NCBI GenBank assembly: GCA_004020545.1
Contig: SAQE01000007.1
Span: 105,258 to 169,257 of the forward strand
Direction: 5' to 3'
Source of the DNA: Mesorhizobium sp.
GTDB taxonomy: Bacteria > Pseudomonadota > Alphaproteobacteria > Rhizobiales > Rhizobiaceae
DNA length: 64,000 nt
Shown here piece after piece: positions 46,992 through 58,411 of the stretch. Numbering within the stretch: position 1 is the stretch's first letter; every line of letters begins with the position of its first letter. The notes below the pieces were generated by a model. The model did no database searches and was not told where the DNA came from. It saw only the letters and a program-made list of their open reading frames with translations. Made by a program: the position numbers and the translations under genes.

Positions 46992-47372
46992 CTACCAGCG
47001 GCCTTTGTGGCGGTTCCAGGCGTAGAGAAGATCGGCGAAGCGGTCGTAGGCAAAGCGCGTCAGCGGCAGCGCGATCGGGTTGCCCAACAGTGTCGCCAGC
47101 CAGCCCTCGCCCGGCGTCATGCGCCAGACCGCGATCGCCACATCCGCGCCGGTCAGCAGCCTGCTCCCGGCATCGGTCGCATGCAGCCGGCGGCGGATGT
47201 CCTCCAGCGAAGCGCCGAATGCGGAAAGTGCTGCCGGCTCGAAATTGATGTCGCGGAATTCGATGCGACCGGCCTTAACCGCCTCGATCAGCCGCCGTCT
47301 TTGGCGCCTGATGCCGGCATCGCAAACCGGACAGCGCGTGTTGTACCAGACGGTCAGCAGGGGCTTGGACAT
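46992..47372 (-). CDS. DCC (DUF393) thiol-disulfide oxidoreductase family protein
   Basis: A 126-aa thioredoxin-like DCC protein. The motif is at the N-terminus: LTVWYNTRCPVCDAGIRRQR (CxxC pair), followed by IEFRDINFEPAALSAFG. The ATG at 47372 is preferred over the ORF start at 47444, which would run into the neighbouring GYD gene. The substrate is unknown. Confidence 0.88.
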   Translation of the reverse strand: MSKPLLTVWYNTRCPVCDAGIRRQRRRLIEAVKAGRIEFRDINFEPAALSAFGASLEDIRRRLHATDAGSRLLTGADVAIAVWRMTPGEGWLATLLGNPIALPLTRFAYDRFADLLYAWNRHKGRW

Positions 47373-47440
47373 GGAATGACTTATCGGGAATGTGGCGCGG
47401 CCCCGCAATGGCCGCGCCGGTCCATGCCTTAGCCGGAGCG

Positions 47441-47734
47441 TCACCCGAGCGAGCTGATGATCTCGCGATAGGCGAATTCCGGAAACGCCTTCATCGTCCG
47501 CGTCCTCACATTGCCGCCGGAGGACAGCATCAGCGCGAAACGGGCAAGCACCGCATCATCCGGCGCCTCGACAATGGCGACCATGTCGCATTCGCCCATG
47601 GTCAGATAAAATGCCTTGAACGATCCGCCCATCTCCCCCAGCAGCTTCTTGGCGGCGTCGAGACGCTTCGGCGACTCCCGCACGTTCCTGGCGCCCAATT
47701 CGGTCCAGTTGATAAGCACGATGTAGGTTGTCAT
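47441..47734 (-). CDS. GYD-domain protein
   Basis: A 97-aa protein of the GYD family: MTTYIVLINWTELGARNVRE, then GGSFKAFYLTMGECDMVAIV with the characteristic Gly-Glu/Tyr-Asp segment, and RTRTMKAFPEFAYREII. A GGAGGTGTGCC ribosome binding site precedes the ATG at 47734. Function unknown. It lies directly upstream of the DCC-family gene on the same strand. Confidence 0.9.
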   Translation of the reverse strand: MTTYIVLINWTELGARNVRESPKRLDAAKKLLGEMGGSFKAFYLTMGECDMVAIVEAPDDAVLARFALMLSSGGNVRTRTMKAFPEFAYREIISSLG

Positions 47735-47888
47735 GGCACACCTCCCTCCGGGGCCACGGAGCAGGCGCCTGGCCGTCACGACCGACGCCGGGGCGGGCAT
47801 CCGGCTTGTCGCCCACAAATGCATCCGACGCGGGAATTATCCTCCCGGCGGGCAGCTCCGGCAAGAAGCCAATGCGGAGGCTGGGGCG

Positions 47889-47915
47889 CAAAAAAGGGCG
47901 CTCGACGCGCCCTTT
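47889..47915 (-). terminator. Rho-independent terminator of rpoD
   Basis: Read on the reverse strand, AAAGGGCGC pairs with GCGCCCTTT (47907-47915 with 47893-47901), followed by a run of six T (complement of A at 47890-47895). It lies 25 nt after the rpoD stop. Confidence 0.88.
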
Positions 47916-47939
47916 CTATGTGCTTGGCTGATTTCCGTG

Positions 47940-49970
<2,031 letters not shown>

Positions 49971-50337
49971 TCTTTGTCGTCTCCAAGCGGCCCTACATCG
50001 AAGCCGCGTAAGCTGCCGGACCGGTCAAACCGGTTGCGCTCGCACCAGAACGCTTCTTACCGGGCCAGTAACCGCATCTCTCGTTAAGTCCAGATTAACC
50101 CTGGTATCTGTGGCAGGCCTTTTGCCTGTCCAGTGACCAGCACCTCACATCGCTCAAAATTTCCCGCCGACGTCGGGGCACGGTTAACGTTTCGAATCGT
50201 CCTGATTCCGCCAATCTGCCAGAAGGTCAAGCGCCTCTGGCATGATTCGCATGAAAAAAGCGAATCAATTACCCGACTTAGAGGCGTCGATTCGACGCGC
50301 CTGCGCATTTCCACTTCATTTTGGAGCAGGTTCGGAC
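49971..50337. other. 367-nt gap between dnaG and rpoD
   Basis: No supported gene. It should carry the rpoD promoter on the reverse strand. A GATTCGC/GCGAATC inverted pair near 50242-50266 could form a small hairpin after dnaG. Confidence 0.5.
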
Positions 50338-52293
50338 CTAAACGCGTCCAGCCCTGCCCGATGAAACGCCGAACCCTTCGATCAGCGCTTCCGTTGCCTG
50401 TACATCGTTGAATTGCGCTTGAATCTCGACGAGATGCCGGAAATTTTCATCCGAAGGGTCCGCATCGAGCGCCGCCTGCGCCTGTTTCAGCTCTCTATGT
50501 AAGGTGCGCGCGCTGCGCTGCAAGTGTAGCGCCTGGTTGAAGGCGTCGCGCGCATCGTCAAGTCCCGCGGTTTCGAGCGCCGGCCACTGCCTCGCCCGCT
50601 TGATCAGCGCCACGGCGCGCTCCCAGATAGCGCCGCATCCGGCGCGCTCGACCGTGGCGATGACCGCGTCGCGGTCGTCGCCGGCGTCATGCGCCATCGC
50701 GTCGAGAATGGCGGCGTGCAGCCGCCTGAGATCCGAATTGGCGAGGTCGAGGAATTCGACATGCGCGAAATTCTCGTCGATCAGCGCCGGGTGGTTGATC
50801 AGCGCCACGATGATCGTCGCCTCGCGCACCGACATGCCCTCGCCTGCGCGCTTGACCAGCGCCGAGCGGCCGAGGCTTTCGGTGATGGCGGCGCGCCCGC
50901 CGGCCGCCGCGCCCCGCCCGAACGCTCCGCCTGGTGCCGAACCCCTGCCGCGCTCGCCCGGTCGGCCGTCCTGGCGTCCCCCCTGATGACCTTGCCGTGC
51001 GCCGCGCTGCGAGCCGAAGAAGCTCAGCACCCTTTCGCGCATCTCCTGCTGATAGTGGTAGCGCAGGCTCTCGTCGCGGATGCGGCCGGCGAGCTCGCGC
51101 AGCGTCTTTTCAAGCTCCGCCCGCCGCTCGGGCGTGTCGAAGACGCCGCCGGCCGTCTCGCGCATCCACAAAAGGTCGGCAAGCGGTCTCGCTTCCACCA
51201 GCACGGCGCGGAAGGCGTCGGGACCGTCCATCTTGACGAGGTCGTCCGGGTCCTTGCCCTCGGGCAGCAGTGCGAAGCGCGCCGAGCGCCCGGGCTGGAT
51301 CGCCGGCAGCGCGAGGTCCGCGGCGCGCCACGCCGCCTTCAGCCCTGCCTGGTCGCCGTCGAAGCACAGCACCGGCTCGCCGGCCATGCGCCACAGAAGC
51401 TCGAGCTGGTTTTCGGTGAGCGCGGTGCCGAGCGGCGCCACGACGTTCTCGAAGCCCGCCTGCGCCAGCGCGATCACATCCATATAGCCTTCGACGGCGA
51501 TCACCGTGCCGCCCTTGGCCACCGCCTTGCGGGCGCGGGCGAAATTGTAGAGCACGTTGCCCTTGTGGAAGAGCTCGGTCTCGGGCGAGTTCATATATTT
51601 GGCCAAAGCGTCCGGCGCCAGCGCCCGGCCGCCGAAGGCGATGATCCTGCCGCGGGAATCCGGGATCGGAAACATGATGCGGTCGCGGAACCAGTCATAG
51701 GAGACGGGGATGTCGTCGCCATGCCGCACCAGCCCGCAGGCCTCGATATCGGCCTTCGGCACGCCCTTGGCGGCGAGATATTCCTTCAGCGCGTTGCGGC
51801 TGTCCGTCGCATAGCCGAGCCGGAAGGACTGCTGCGTCGCCGGCGTCAGGCCACGATCGCGCAGATAGGCACGCGCCTTTGCGCCCTCCGGTCCCTGCAA
51901 GCGCTCCTGGAAGAAGACCGTCGCCATCTCCATGACGTCAGTCAGGCTGGCGCGTTCCTTCTCGCGCCGTTCCTCCGCGGCGTCGCGCACCGGCATTGGC
52001 ACGCCCGCCATCTCGGCGATCTTCTCGACCGCTTCGGGAAAGCTCATGCCGTCGAGCTCGGTCAGGAACTTGAAATGGTCGCCCGTCACCGAGCAGCCGA
52101 AACAATGGTAGCGGCCCTTCTTGTCCTCGCAGTGGAAGGACGGGCTCTTCTCGCCGTGGAACGGGCAGCAGGCCCAATAGTCGCCGCGCGACGCGTTGGT
52201 CTTCTTCCTGTCCCAAGAGACACGCTGGCCGATCACAGAGGAAATCGGCACGCGGTCGCGTATCTCGTCGAGGAAGGCGGGCGGAAAGCGCAT
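50338..52293 (-). CDS. dnaG: DNA primase DnaG
   Basis: A 651-aa replicative primase. The N-terminal CHC2 zinc finger is visible (CPFHGEKSPSFHCEDKKG and RYHCFGC). The TOPRIM catalytic core shows VIAVEGYMDVIALAQAG and the acidic CFDGDQAGLKAAW. The C-terminal DnaB-binding region follows a Gly/Arg-rich linker. The ATG at 52293 (MRFPPAFLDEIRDRVPISSV) matches alphaproteobacterial primases; an ATG 24 nt upstream is the alternative. It precedes rpoD. Confidence 0.97.
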   Translation of the reverse strand: MRFPPAFLDEIRDRVPISSVIGQRVSWDRKKTNASRGDYWACCPFHGEKSPSFHCEDKKGRYHCFGCSVTGDHFKFLTELDGMSFPEAVEKIAEMAGVPMPVRDAAEERREKERASLTDVMEMATVFFQERLQGPEGAKARAYLRDRGLTPATQQSFRLGYATDSRNALKEYLAAKGVPKADIEACGLVRHGDDIPVSYDWFRDRIMFPIPDSRGRIIAFGGRALAPDALAKYMNSPETELFHKGNVLYNFARARKAVAKGGTVIAVEGYMDVIALAQAGFENVVAPLGTALTENQLELLWRMAGEPVLCFDGDQAGLKAAWRAADLALPAIQPGRSARFALLPEGKDPDDLVKMDGPDAFRAVLVEARPLADLLWMRETAGGVFDTPERRAELEKTLRELAGRIRDESLRYHYQQEMRERVLSFFGSQRGARQGHQGGRQDGRPGERGRGSAPGGAFGRGAAAGGRAAITESLGRSALVKRAGEGMSVREATIIVALINHPALIDENFAHVEFLDLANSDLRRLHAAILDAMAHDAGDDRDAVIATVERAGCGAIWERAVALIKRARQWPALETAGLDDARDAFNQALHLQRSARTLHRELKQAQAALDADPSDENFRHLVEIQAQFNDVQATEALIEGFGVSSGRAGRV

Positions 52294-52383
52294 CGGAAAA
52301 GGCTCGTTTGCCCTCATATAATCGAGCCGTCCGGGCGCGACGACTCCTAAAGCCCATCGTACCCGCTTTTCACAGATGAAGAG

Positions 52384-52405
52384 AAGGCGGCCAAGCGGCC
52401 GCCTT
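52384..52405 (-). terminator. Hairpin, possible terminator of the RcnB-like gene
   Basis: AAGGCGGCC (52384-52392) pairs with GGCCGCCTT (52397-52405), loop AAGC. It lies 25 nt past the stop of the reverse-strand RcnB-like gene. The following sequence is not a clear T-run, so termination is uncertain. Confidence 0.45.
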
Positions 52406-52429
52406 CCTGGTGTTCGGATCGTTGCCGGG

Positions 52430-52792
52430 TCAGTGCGCGGCGATCGCGCCGAAGACGATGCCGGAGACGATGCCCACCAGCAGGTAGTCGTTGCCGACGC
52501 GGATCCACTCCTGGCCGGGGCCGGGCCGGCGCAGTCCATAGCGGTGCCAGTCACGAACCGCCTGATGGCGCTTCCAGCTGGAATATTTCTGGCCGTTACG
52601 CCAACGGCTGCGCTTAACCACAACCTTCTTCCTGACCACGACTTTCTTCTTCACGACGCCCGGCTTCTGCCAGTCGACCTGGGTGTAGTTCGCCTGCGGC
52701 GCGCTCGGCTGAACGAGCGGCGCGGCCTGGCCCGAAAAGGCCGTGGCGGCCAGCATCGCGGCGGTAATGGCGGCAAGTATGAGACGTTTCAT
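52430..52792 (-). CDS. RcnB-family periplasmic protein
   Basis: A 120-aa exported protein. Signal peptide MKRLILAAITAAMLAATAFS, cleavage after GQA, followed by a Lys/Val-rich basic stretch (KKKVVVRKKVVVKRSR) and the RcnB-type C-terminus WHRYGLRRPGPGQEWIRVGN with DYLLVGIVSG. E. coli RcnB is linked to nickel and cobalt homeostasis; here the metal role is unproven. It lies between dnaG and the Na/Pi cotransporter gene. Confidence 0.85.
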   Translation of the reverse strand: MKRLILAAITAAMLAATAFSGQAAPLVQPSAPQANYTQVDWQKPGVVKKKVVVRKKVVVKRSRWRNGQKYSSWKRHQAVRDWHRYGLRRPGPGQEWIRVGNDYLLVGIVSGIVFGAIAAH

Positions 52793-53155
52793 GGTCGGTG
52801 CTCCTTGGTTGTCGATAGGCAGGGAGATAGCCGTGCCCGCATGAACCGAAACTGAGCGCTTGGATTACAATTCTGTAATGATTTCCAGCTCTTATATAAG
52901 CAACTTCAACAACCCTCGGAAACTGGGACGACCGTCGGCTCGGCACGCGCGCGACGTCCGCCGCCCGATCCCCGCGCCGCATGCAACCAATGTGCCTTCC
53001 ATCCATTTCCGACACACGCCGTCGCGTGCCGAACGTCGGTCGCATCGGGCAGAATTTATTATCCGGCTAATGTAAACTGCGGTAGTCTTGGCCTTCGAAA
53101 TGCTCGCGATTCGTACCCTTTTCCGCTTCCTTGCCGCCTCGTCGGGAGGTCCGGC
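52793..53155. other. 363-nt divergent intergenic region
   Basis: Between the divergent RcnB-like and Na/Pi cotransporter genes. No supported ORF. It contains an AT-rich stretch near 52860-52910 that could hold promoters. No clear operator recognised. Confidence 0.5.
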
Positions 53156-54820
53156 ATGAGCGGTTCCGTCGTCCTTCTGCACCTCGCCGGCGCGGTGGCG
53201 CTGATGCTGTTTGCCACCCGTATGGTGAAGACCGGCGTCGAGCGCGCCTATGGCGACGTGCTGCGCCACAGGCTGCGCGCCACCATGCGCAATCCGCTGA
53301 TGGCGGTGCTGGCCGGCTGCGGCCTGGCGATCGCGCTGCAGAGCTCCACCGCCGTGACGCTGCTTGTCGGCTCCTTCGCCGGCGCCGGCATCGTATCGGG
53401 CGCCGCCGGGCAGCTTGCCGTACGCGGTGCCGAGATCGGCTCGGCGCTGGTGGTCAAGCTGCTGACCTTTGACCTGTCGCTTCTGGTGCCGGTCTGCCTT
53501 GTCGCCGGCACGGTCATGTTCATGGCCACCGAGCGGCGCGACTGGCGCCAGTTCGGCCGCATCCTCGTCGGCATCGGCCTGCTTCTTTTATCGCTGCAGA
53601 TGATCGGCCAGGCCTCGGAGCCGCTGCGCCAAAGCACGCTGATGCCAATGATCGTCAATTATTTCTCCGGCGATCCGGTGACGGCCTATCTGCTGGCCGC
53701 ACTCATCACCTGGCTGTTCCACTCCTCCATCGCCGCCGTGCTGTTGATGGTGACGCTGGCCGGCCGCGGCTTCATCCCGCCGGAACTCGGTATCGTGCTG
53801 GTGCTCGGCGTCAATCTCGGCTCCTCGATCATCGCGCCGCTGCTCACCCGCAATGCCGATCCGGGCGTGCGCGTGGTGCCGATCGGCAACCTCCTGATGC
53901 GCGGCATGGGCTCGCTGATCATGCTGATCCTGTTCATGACGCTGAAGCCGCCGGTCGGCTTTCTCGGCGCGACCGGGCCGGACCAGATCGTCAACGCCCA
54001 TATCCTGTTCAACGTGATCATCCTGCTTGCCGGCCTGCCGCTCGCCGGCCTCGTCTATCGCGCCTCCGAAAGCATCGTGGCGCTCGGCGCCAAGCCCGAA
54101 CCTGCGGCGGCGCTCGATGTTGTCGAATTGTCGGCGTTGAACGAGAGCGCGCTCGACACCCCGAGCCAGGCGCTGGCCAACGCCACGCGCGAAGTGGTGC
54201 GGGTCTGCGAGACGGTCGAGATCATGCTGAAGCGCATCATCGAGCTCTATGAAAGCGCCGACAGCGACAAGATCAAGGCGCTCGCGGCACTCGACGACCG
54301 CGTCGACCGGAAGCACGCCGCGATCAAGCTCTATCTCGCCAAGGTCACCAAGAACCCGCTCGGCGAGGACGAGGCGCTGCGCTGCCAGGAACTGATCGGC
54401 GCCTGCGTCAAGCTGGAGCAGGTCGGCGACATCATCGTGCGCAACATGCTGGTGCATGTCAGGAAAAAGCTGGAGCGCGGCCTGGAGTTCACGCCCGAGG
54501 GCTGGCGCGAGCTTAGCGCCTTCCATGCCTCGGTGCTGGCCAACGCGCGGCTAGCCTTCAACGTGCTGGTGTCGCGCGACCCGGAAACGGCCCGCCAACT
54601 GGTGCTGGAAAAAGACCTGCTGCGCGAGCGCGAGAAAGAGACCAGCGCCAGCCATTTCGTGCGCCTGCGCGACGGCACGGCCAAAAGCGTCGAGACCAGT
54701 TCCATCCATCTCGACACCATCCGCGACCTCAAGCAGATCAACTCGCTGCTCGCCTCCATGGCCTATCCCGTGCTCGAGGAACGCGGCCTGCTCGGCGGCT
54801 CGCGGCTGAAGGCCGGATAG
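53156..54820 (+). CDS. Na+/phosphate cotransporter family protein with PhoU-like domain
   Basis: A 554-aa membrane protein of the NptA/YjbB type. Two inverted Na/Pi cotransporter repeats are seen: GCGLAIALQSSTAVTLLVGS with the QSSTA motif, and LITWLFHSSIAAVLLMVTLA. About eight transmembrane helices span residues 1-310. A C-terminal cytoplasmic PhoU-like helical domain (residues about 335-540, TREVVRVCETVEIMLKRIIE) follows. A GGGAGG site precedes the ATG. It probably exports or cotransports phosphate. Confidence 0.92.
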   Translation: MSGSVVLLHLAGAVALMLFATRMVKTGVERAYGDVLRHRLRATMRNPLMAVLAGCGLAIALQSSTAVTLLVGSFAGAGIVSGAAGQLAVRGAEIGSALVVKLLTFDLSLLVPVCLVAGTVMFMATERRDWRQFGRILVGIGLLLLSLQMIGQASEPLRQSTLMPMIVNYFSGDPVTAYLLAALITWLFHSSIAAVLLMVTLAGRGFIPPELGIVLVLGVNLGSSIIAPLLTRNADPGVRVVPIGNLLMRGMGSLIMLILFMTLKPPVGFLGATGPDQIVNAHILFNVIILLAGLPLAGLVYRASESIVALGAKPEPAAALDVVELSALNESALDTPSQALANATREVVRVCETVEIMLKRIIELYESADSDKIKALAALDDRVDRKHAAIKLYLAKVTKNPLGEDEALRCQELIGACVKLEQVGDIIVRNMLVHVRKKLERGLEFTPEGWRELSAFHASVLANARLAFNVLVSRDPETARQLVLEKDLLREREKETSASHFVRLRDGTAKSVETSSIHLDTIRDLKQINSLLASMAYPVLEERGLLGGSRLKAG

Positions 54821-54954
54821 CAAGCTGCAAAATTGCGGCTGTGACGTCAACTTGGGAACAGGGTTCTGTCGTCGGCGCCAAAGCGGAAAAATTAATCTTT
54901 GCTCCTCCAGCCATCCGTCGGCTAAGCATCGGATCAGGCCCACCGGGAGGATAG

Positions 54955-55170
54955 TTGTTGGATACCCATTCGCGCAGCTTCGTCAAGGCGCTCTCATGGC
55001 GCGCCACCGGCACCATCGACACGATGATCATCTCGCTCGTCGTCACAGGCAGCATCAAGCTTGCTGCCGCTATCGGCCTGACAGAAGTCGTCACCAAGTC
55101 GCTGCTCTATTATCTGCACGAGCGGGCGTGGCTGAAGATCCCGTATGGGCGCAGGACAGCCGCGCGATAG
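54955..55170 (+). CDS. DUF2061 membrane protein
   Basis: A 71-aa protein of the DUF2061 family (SRSFVKALSWRATGTIDTMI, then KLAAAIGLTEVVTKSLLYYL and HERAWLKIPYGR). Two transmembrane segments are visible. The start is a TTG at 54955 (or the TTG at 54958) after a GGGAGG site. Function unknown; some members are fused to sulfate-assimilation enzymes. Confidence 0.85.
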   Translation: MLDTHSRSFVKALSWRATGTIDTMIISLVVTGSIKLAAAIGLTEVVTKSLLYYLHERAWLKIPYGRRTAAR

Positions 55171-55293
55171 CTGATGCGCGAAGGCGCAGTTGAGCCCTCT
55201 CAAGAAAAGCTAAAGCGGCGTCGACAATTTCTGCATTGCCGGCAGCACGTATCCATGGTTTGACGCCCTGCATTCATTTCAAGCCTTTGCGCC

Positions 55294-56475
55294 ATGCTGC
55301 CGCTGATTGCCCTGTTCATTGCCGCCTTCGCTTTCGGCACGACTGAATTCGTCATCGCCGGCGTGCTGCCGGAGGTGGCGGAAGGCCTCGGCGTTTCCGT
55401 GCCCACCGCCGGCTATCTCGTCTCCGGCTATGCCTGCGGCATTGCGATCGGCGGTCCGCTTCTGGCGCTTGCAACCAGCAGGGTCTCGCGAAAGCCGCTG
55501 CTCATCGGGCTGACGATTGCCTTCACCCTCGGCCAGGCCGCCTGCGCGCTGGCGCCCGATTTCACCTCGATGCTTCTGCTGCGCATCGCAACTGCCGTGG
55601 CGCATGGCTGCTATTTCGGCGTCGCCATGGTGGTCGCGGTCGGCCTGGTGCGCGAAGACCAGCGCGGTCGGGCCGTGGCGGTCATCCTCTCGGGGCTCAC
55701 CGTCTCAAACGTCATCGGCGTGCCGGCAGGCACCGCGATCGGCGGTCTCTGGGGCTGGCGGGCGACCTTTTGGGTGATGTGCGCGCTGGGCGTCGTCGCG
55801 ATCGTCGCCATGGCCGCGCTGCTGCCGCGCACCGCAGGCGCCGCCAATCGGCCCGCCGGCCTGTCGCGTGAAGTGCGCGCGCTCGGCCGCCAGCAGGTCT
55901 GGACCTCGCTGATCCTCATGCTCATGCTGATGATTGGCCAATTCGGCCTCTTCACCTACATCACGCCGACGCTGCTCGAAGTCACCGGCCTCGACGAAAG
56001 CCTGATCCCTTGGGTGCTGCTGCTCAACGGCGTCGGCGCCACGATCGGCGTCTTTCTCGGCGGCAAGCTCGCCGACTGGAAGCTGATGCCGTCGCTGATC
56101 GCCATGCTCTTCCTGCAAGCGGTCATGCTGGCCGCGATCTACGCCATCAGCCCCTATCCGGTACCGATGGTCGTTGCCATCGTCATCTGGGGTGGTCTCA
56201 ACTTCGCCATCGGCGCGCCGATCCAGACCCGCATCCTCGCCTGGACCGCGGATGCCTCGAACCTTGCTTCTTCGCTCATTCCGTCCGGCTTCAATGTCGG
56301 CATCGCGCTCGCCGCCTCGCTGGGCGCGGCGATGCTCAATGCCGGCTTTGGCTATCGCAGCCTGCCGGTCGCCGGCGCTTTTGCCATGCTGGTGGCCGTG
56401 CTTGTGGCGCTCGCCTCGCAGGCGTGGGAATGGCGCAGCCGTGCGACGCCGCCGTTACCCGCCGCGGCCGAATAG
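55294..56475 (+). CDS. MFS transporter, DHA1 drug/sugar efflux type
   Basis: A 393-aa permease with twelve predicted helices. It resembles arabinose or drug efflux MFS proteins of the AraJ/DHA1 type: FAFGTTEFVIAGVLPEVAEG at the start, LIGLTIAFTLGQAACALAPD, and the motif-C-like GLTVSNVIGVPAGTAIGGLW in helix 5. The substrate is unknown. It converges with the MocR-type gene. No clear ribosome binding site is seen before the ATG. Confidence 0.9.
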   Translation: MLPLIALFIAAFAFGTTEFVIAGVLPEVAEGLGVSVPTAGYLVSGYACGIAIGGPLLALATSRVSRKPLLIGLTIAFTLGQAACALAPDFTSMLLLRIATAVAHGCYFGVAMVVAVGLVREDQRGRAVAVILSGLTVSNVIGVPAGTAIGGLWGWRATFWVMCALGVVAIVAMAALLPRTAGAANRPAGLSREVRALGRQQVWTSLILMLMLMIGQFGLFTYITPTLLEVTGLDESLIPWVLLLNGVGATIGVFLGGKLADWKLMPSLIAMLFLQAVMLAAIYAISPYPVPMVVAIVIWGGLNFAIGAPIQTRILAWTADASNLASSLIPSGFNVGIALAASLGAAMLNAGFGYRSLPVAGAFAMLVAVLVALASQAWEWRSRATPPLPAAAE

Positions 56476-56508
56476 AACGTCCGCGCACCGTGTTGTCGGT
56501 GTGTCGCC

Positions 56509-57882
56509 TCAGACCGCCGGCGGCGAATATCCGGAGCCGCCGGCAAGGATCGACGACAAGCCGCGAAGGCCCTCCTCCAGCCTTTCCCGGCTGGACGCGG
56601 CACCCAGCGCCAGTCGCAAGCCATCGGCCGTGCCGGGCGCGACGGAAAACTCCCCGGCCGGACTGATCGCCAACCCGCGGCGCCGGGCCACGTCGACAAG
56701 CTCAGAAGAGCGCAGCCGCCCCGCAAGCGGGTACCACAGATGCAGGCTTGTCTCCGCCGACACGAAACCTGTCGGCAGGATTTTGCGCGCGGTCTTCTGC
56801 CTGGCCTCCGCTTCGGTGCGCACGGCGGCGGTGATCTCGCCGGCGAGGCCGCTTCGCACCCACTCGCAGGCGAGACCCGTCATCAGCGGCGGCGCCATCA
56901 TCGTTGTGCCCCTGATTGCCGCCGCGACCGGCTCCAAGGTTTCCGCATCAGGCGCCACCAGGAAGGCTGTGCGCAGGAAAGGCGAGAGGCATTTCGCCAA
57001 CGTCGCGACATGGAAGGTCCGCTCCGGCGCCAGACTGAGGAAAGCTGGCGGGGAAACGGTCAGCAACGGGCTGTAGGGATCGTCCTCGACAATCAAAAGG
57101 TCAAGCTTGCCCGCCATCCGCGCCAACTCCCGGCGCCGGTCCTCCGGCATGGTAAGCGCGGTGGGGTTGTGAAGCGTCGGGTTGAGGTAGAGGACGCGGG
57201 CGCCATGCCGTCGCGCCGCTTCTTCCAGGTCGTCGGGACGCATGCCGTCATCGTCACCGTCGACGCCGGCGAGCTTCCGCCCCGTGGCCTTTGCCAGCGC
57301 GATCAGGCCGGGATAGGTCAGCGCATCGGTAAGGATCGTGTCGCCCTCGCGGGCCTGAGACAGAAGGACGGCCGCGAGCAGCGCCTGTGCCCCAGAACCG
57401 ACAGCCATGCGCTCGACGGGCAGCCTGTCGCCGCTTGCGGCAAGCCATGATGAGCCGGCGGCGCGTTCGGTGGGCGAACCTGGGCCGGGATGGTAGGAAA
57501 GCAGCGCTTCCGCGCTGGAGCGCTTGAGCAGTCCCTCGATGCCGGCCCGGATCAATGCCGGTAGGCTGAGGCCCGAGGGCGCCGGCGGAATGTTCATGCT
57601 CAGATCGAGGATCGGCTCTTCCGGCTCGCCGGCCGTGATGAAGGTGCCGCGACCGGCCGTTGCATCGATCAGGTTCCTGCGCCGGGCTTCGGTGAACGCC
57701 CTGGTGACGGTGGTCAAATCCACGCCAAGGAAGCGGGAGAGATCCCGCTGCGGCGGCAGCCTGTCGCCCGGCTGCAGCCGACCGCTCGCACGGGCCCCCG
57801 CAAGCGCGTCAACGATCCTGAGATAGACCGGCCGTGCACTATCCCCCAAAACCAACCAGCCGAGATCGCTTTCGCTGCCCAT
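56509..57882 (-). CDS. MocR-type (GntR/aminotransferase fusion) regulator
   Basis: A 457-aa fusion regulator. The N-terminal GntR winged helix is YLRIVDALAGARASGRLQPG, then RLPPQRDLSRFLGVDLTTVT. A class I aminotransferase-like domain follows (LYLNPTLHNPTALTMPEDRR; PLP lysine region VATLAKCLSPFLRTAF). Such proteins use PLP or amino acids as effectors. The ATG at 57882 has AGAGGCGTG upstream; in-frame ATGs at 57897 and 57924 are less likely because they overlap the palindromic promoter region. Its target is unknown. Confidence 0.9.
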   Translation of the reverse strand: MGSESDLGWLVLGDSARPVYLRIVDALAGARASGRLQPGDRLPPQRDLSRFLGVDLTTVTRAFTEARRRNLIDATAGRGTFITAGEPEEPILDLSMNIPPAPSGLSLPALIRAGIEGLLKRSSAEALLSYHPGPGSPTERAAGSSWLAASGDRLPVERMAVGSGAQALLAAVLLSQAREGDTILTDALTYPGLIALAKATGRKLAGVDGDDDGMRPDDLEEAARRHGARVLYLNPTLHNPTALTMPEDRRRELARMAGKLDLLIVEDDPYSPLLTVSPPAFLSLAPERTFHVATLAKCLSPFLRTAFLVAPDAETLEPVAAAIRGTTMMAPPLMTGLACEWVRSGLAGEITAAVRTEAEARQKTARKILPTGFVSAETSLHLWYPLAGRLRSSELVDVARRRGLAISPAGEFSVAPGTADGLRLALGAASSRERLEEGLRGLSSILAGGSGYSPPAV

Positions 57883-57911
57883 CACGCCTCTATCCATACA
57901 TTTTGTCGCAT

Positions 57912-57944
57912 TGTATGCATACATTTATGATACTAGCATGTATC
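57912..57944. promoter_or_regulatory. Palindromic promoter region of the MocR-type gene
   Basis: The dyad TGTATGCATACA (57912-57923) and the inverted pair GATAC/GTATC (57929-57944) lie just upstream of the reverse-strand MocR-type gene. They are likely binding sites for its GntR-type DNA-binding domain. Confidence 0.55.
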
Positions 57945-58000
57945 AGTGACCTCAAGGCCGCAGTGGAACGCCTCTGAGGGTTCCCTTTGGAGCGACACCC

Positions 58001-58387
58001 ATGCACGATCACGCGCACTATCCAGAGCTCGAGCCATGGCGGGTCGGCATCCGCGGCCACTGCCCGCGTTGCGGAGAAGGCCGGCTGTTCGACGGATTTC
58101 TGAAGCTGGCGCCGAAATGCGATGTCTGCGGGCTCGACTATTCCTTTGCCGACCCGGCGGACGGCCCCGCCTTTTTCGTCATCTGCTTCGCCTGCGTCCC
58201 CTCCGTTCTGTTCGCCGTCTGGGCGCAGGTGACCTTCGAACCTTCCATGTGGTTCCATGCCTTCGTGTCGGTACCCATAATCCTGGCGACCTGCATTCCG
58301 CCGCTCCGGCCGCTCAAGGGCTGGCTCGTGGCAAGCCAGTTCTATTACAAGGCCGAGGAAGGGCGGCTGGCCAAGCCTGGTGAGTAG
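58001..58387 (+). CDS. DUF983 membrane protein
   Basis: A 128-aa protein of DUF983, common in alphaproteobacteria. It has two zinc-type CxxC pairs (HCPRCGEGRLFDGFLKLAPK and CDVCGLDYS) and two transmembrane helices (about 58-80 and 84-104). The pattern FADPADGPAFFVICF is the family hallmark. Function unknown. It is transcribed away from the MocR-type gene. Confidence 0.92.
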   Translation: MHDHAHYPELEPWRVGIRGHCPRCGEGRLFDGFLKLAPKCDVCGLDYSFADPADGPAFFVICFACVPSVLFAVWAQVTFEPSMWFHAFVSVPIILATCIPPLRPLKGWLVASQFYYKAEEGRLAKPGE

Positions 58388-58411
58388 CCCACCACTTGCC
58401 GGCAGGCGCCC

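Noticed and set aside
50689-52350. 553-aa forward ORF opposite dnaG
   Set aside because: Shadow frame of dnaG, no start signals.
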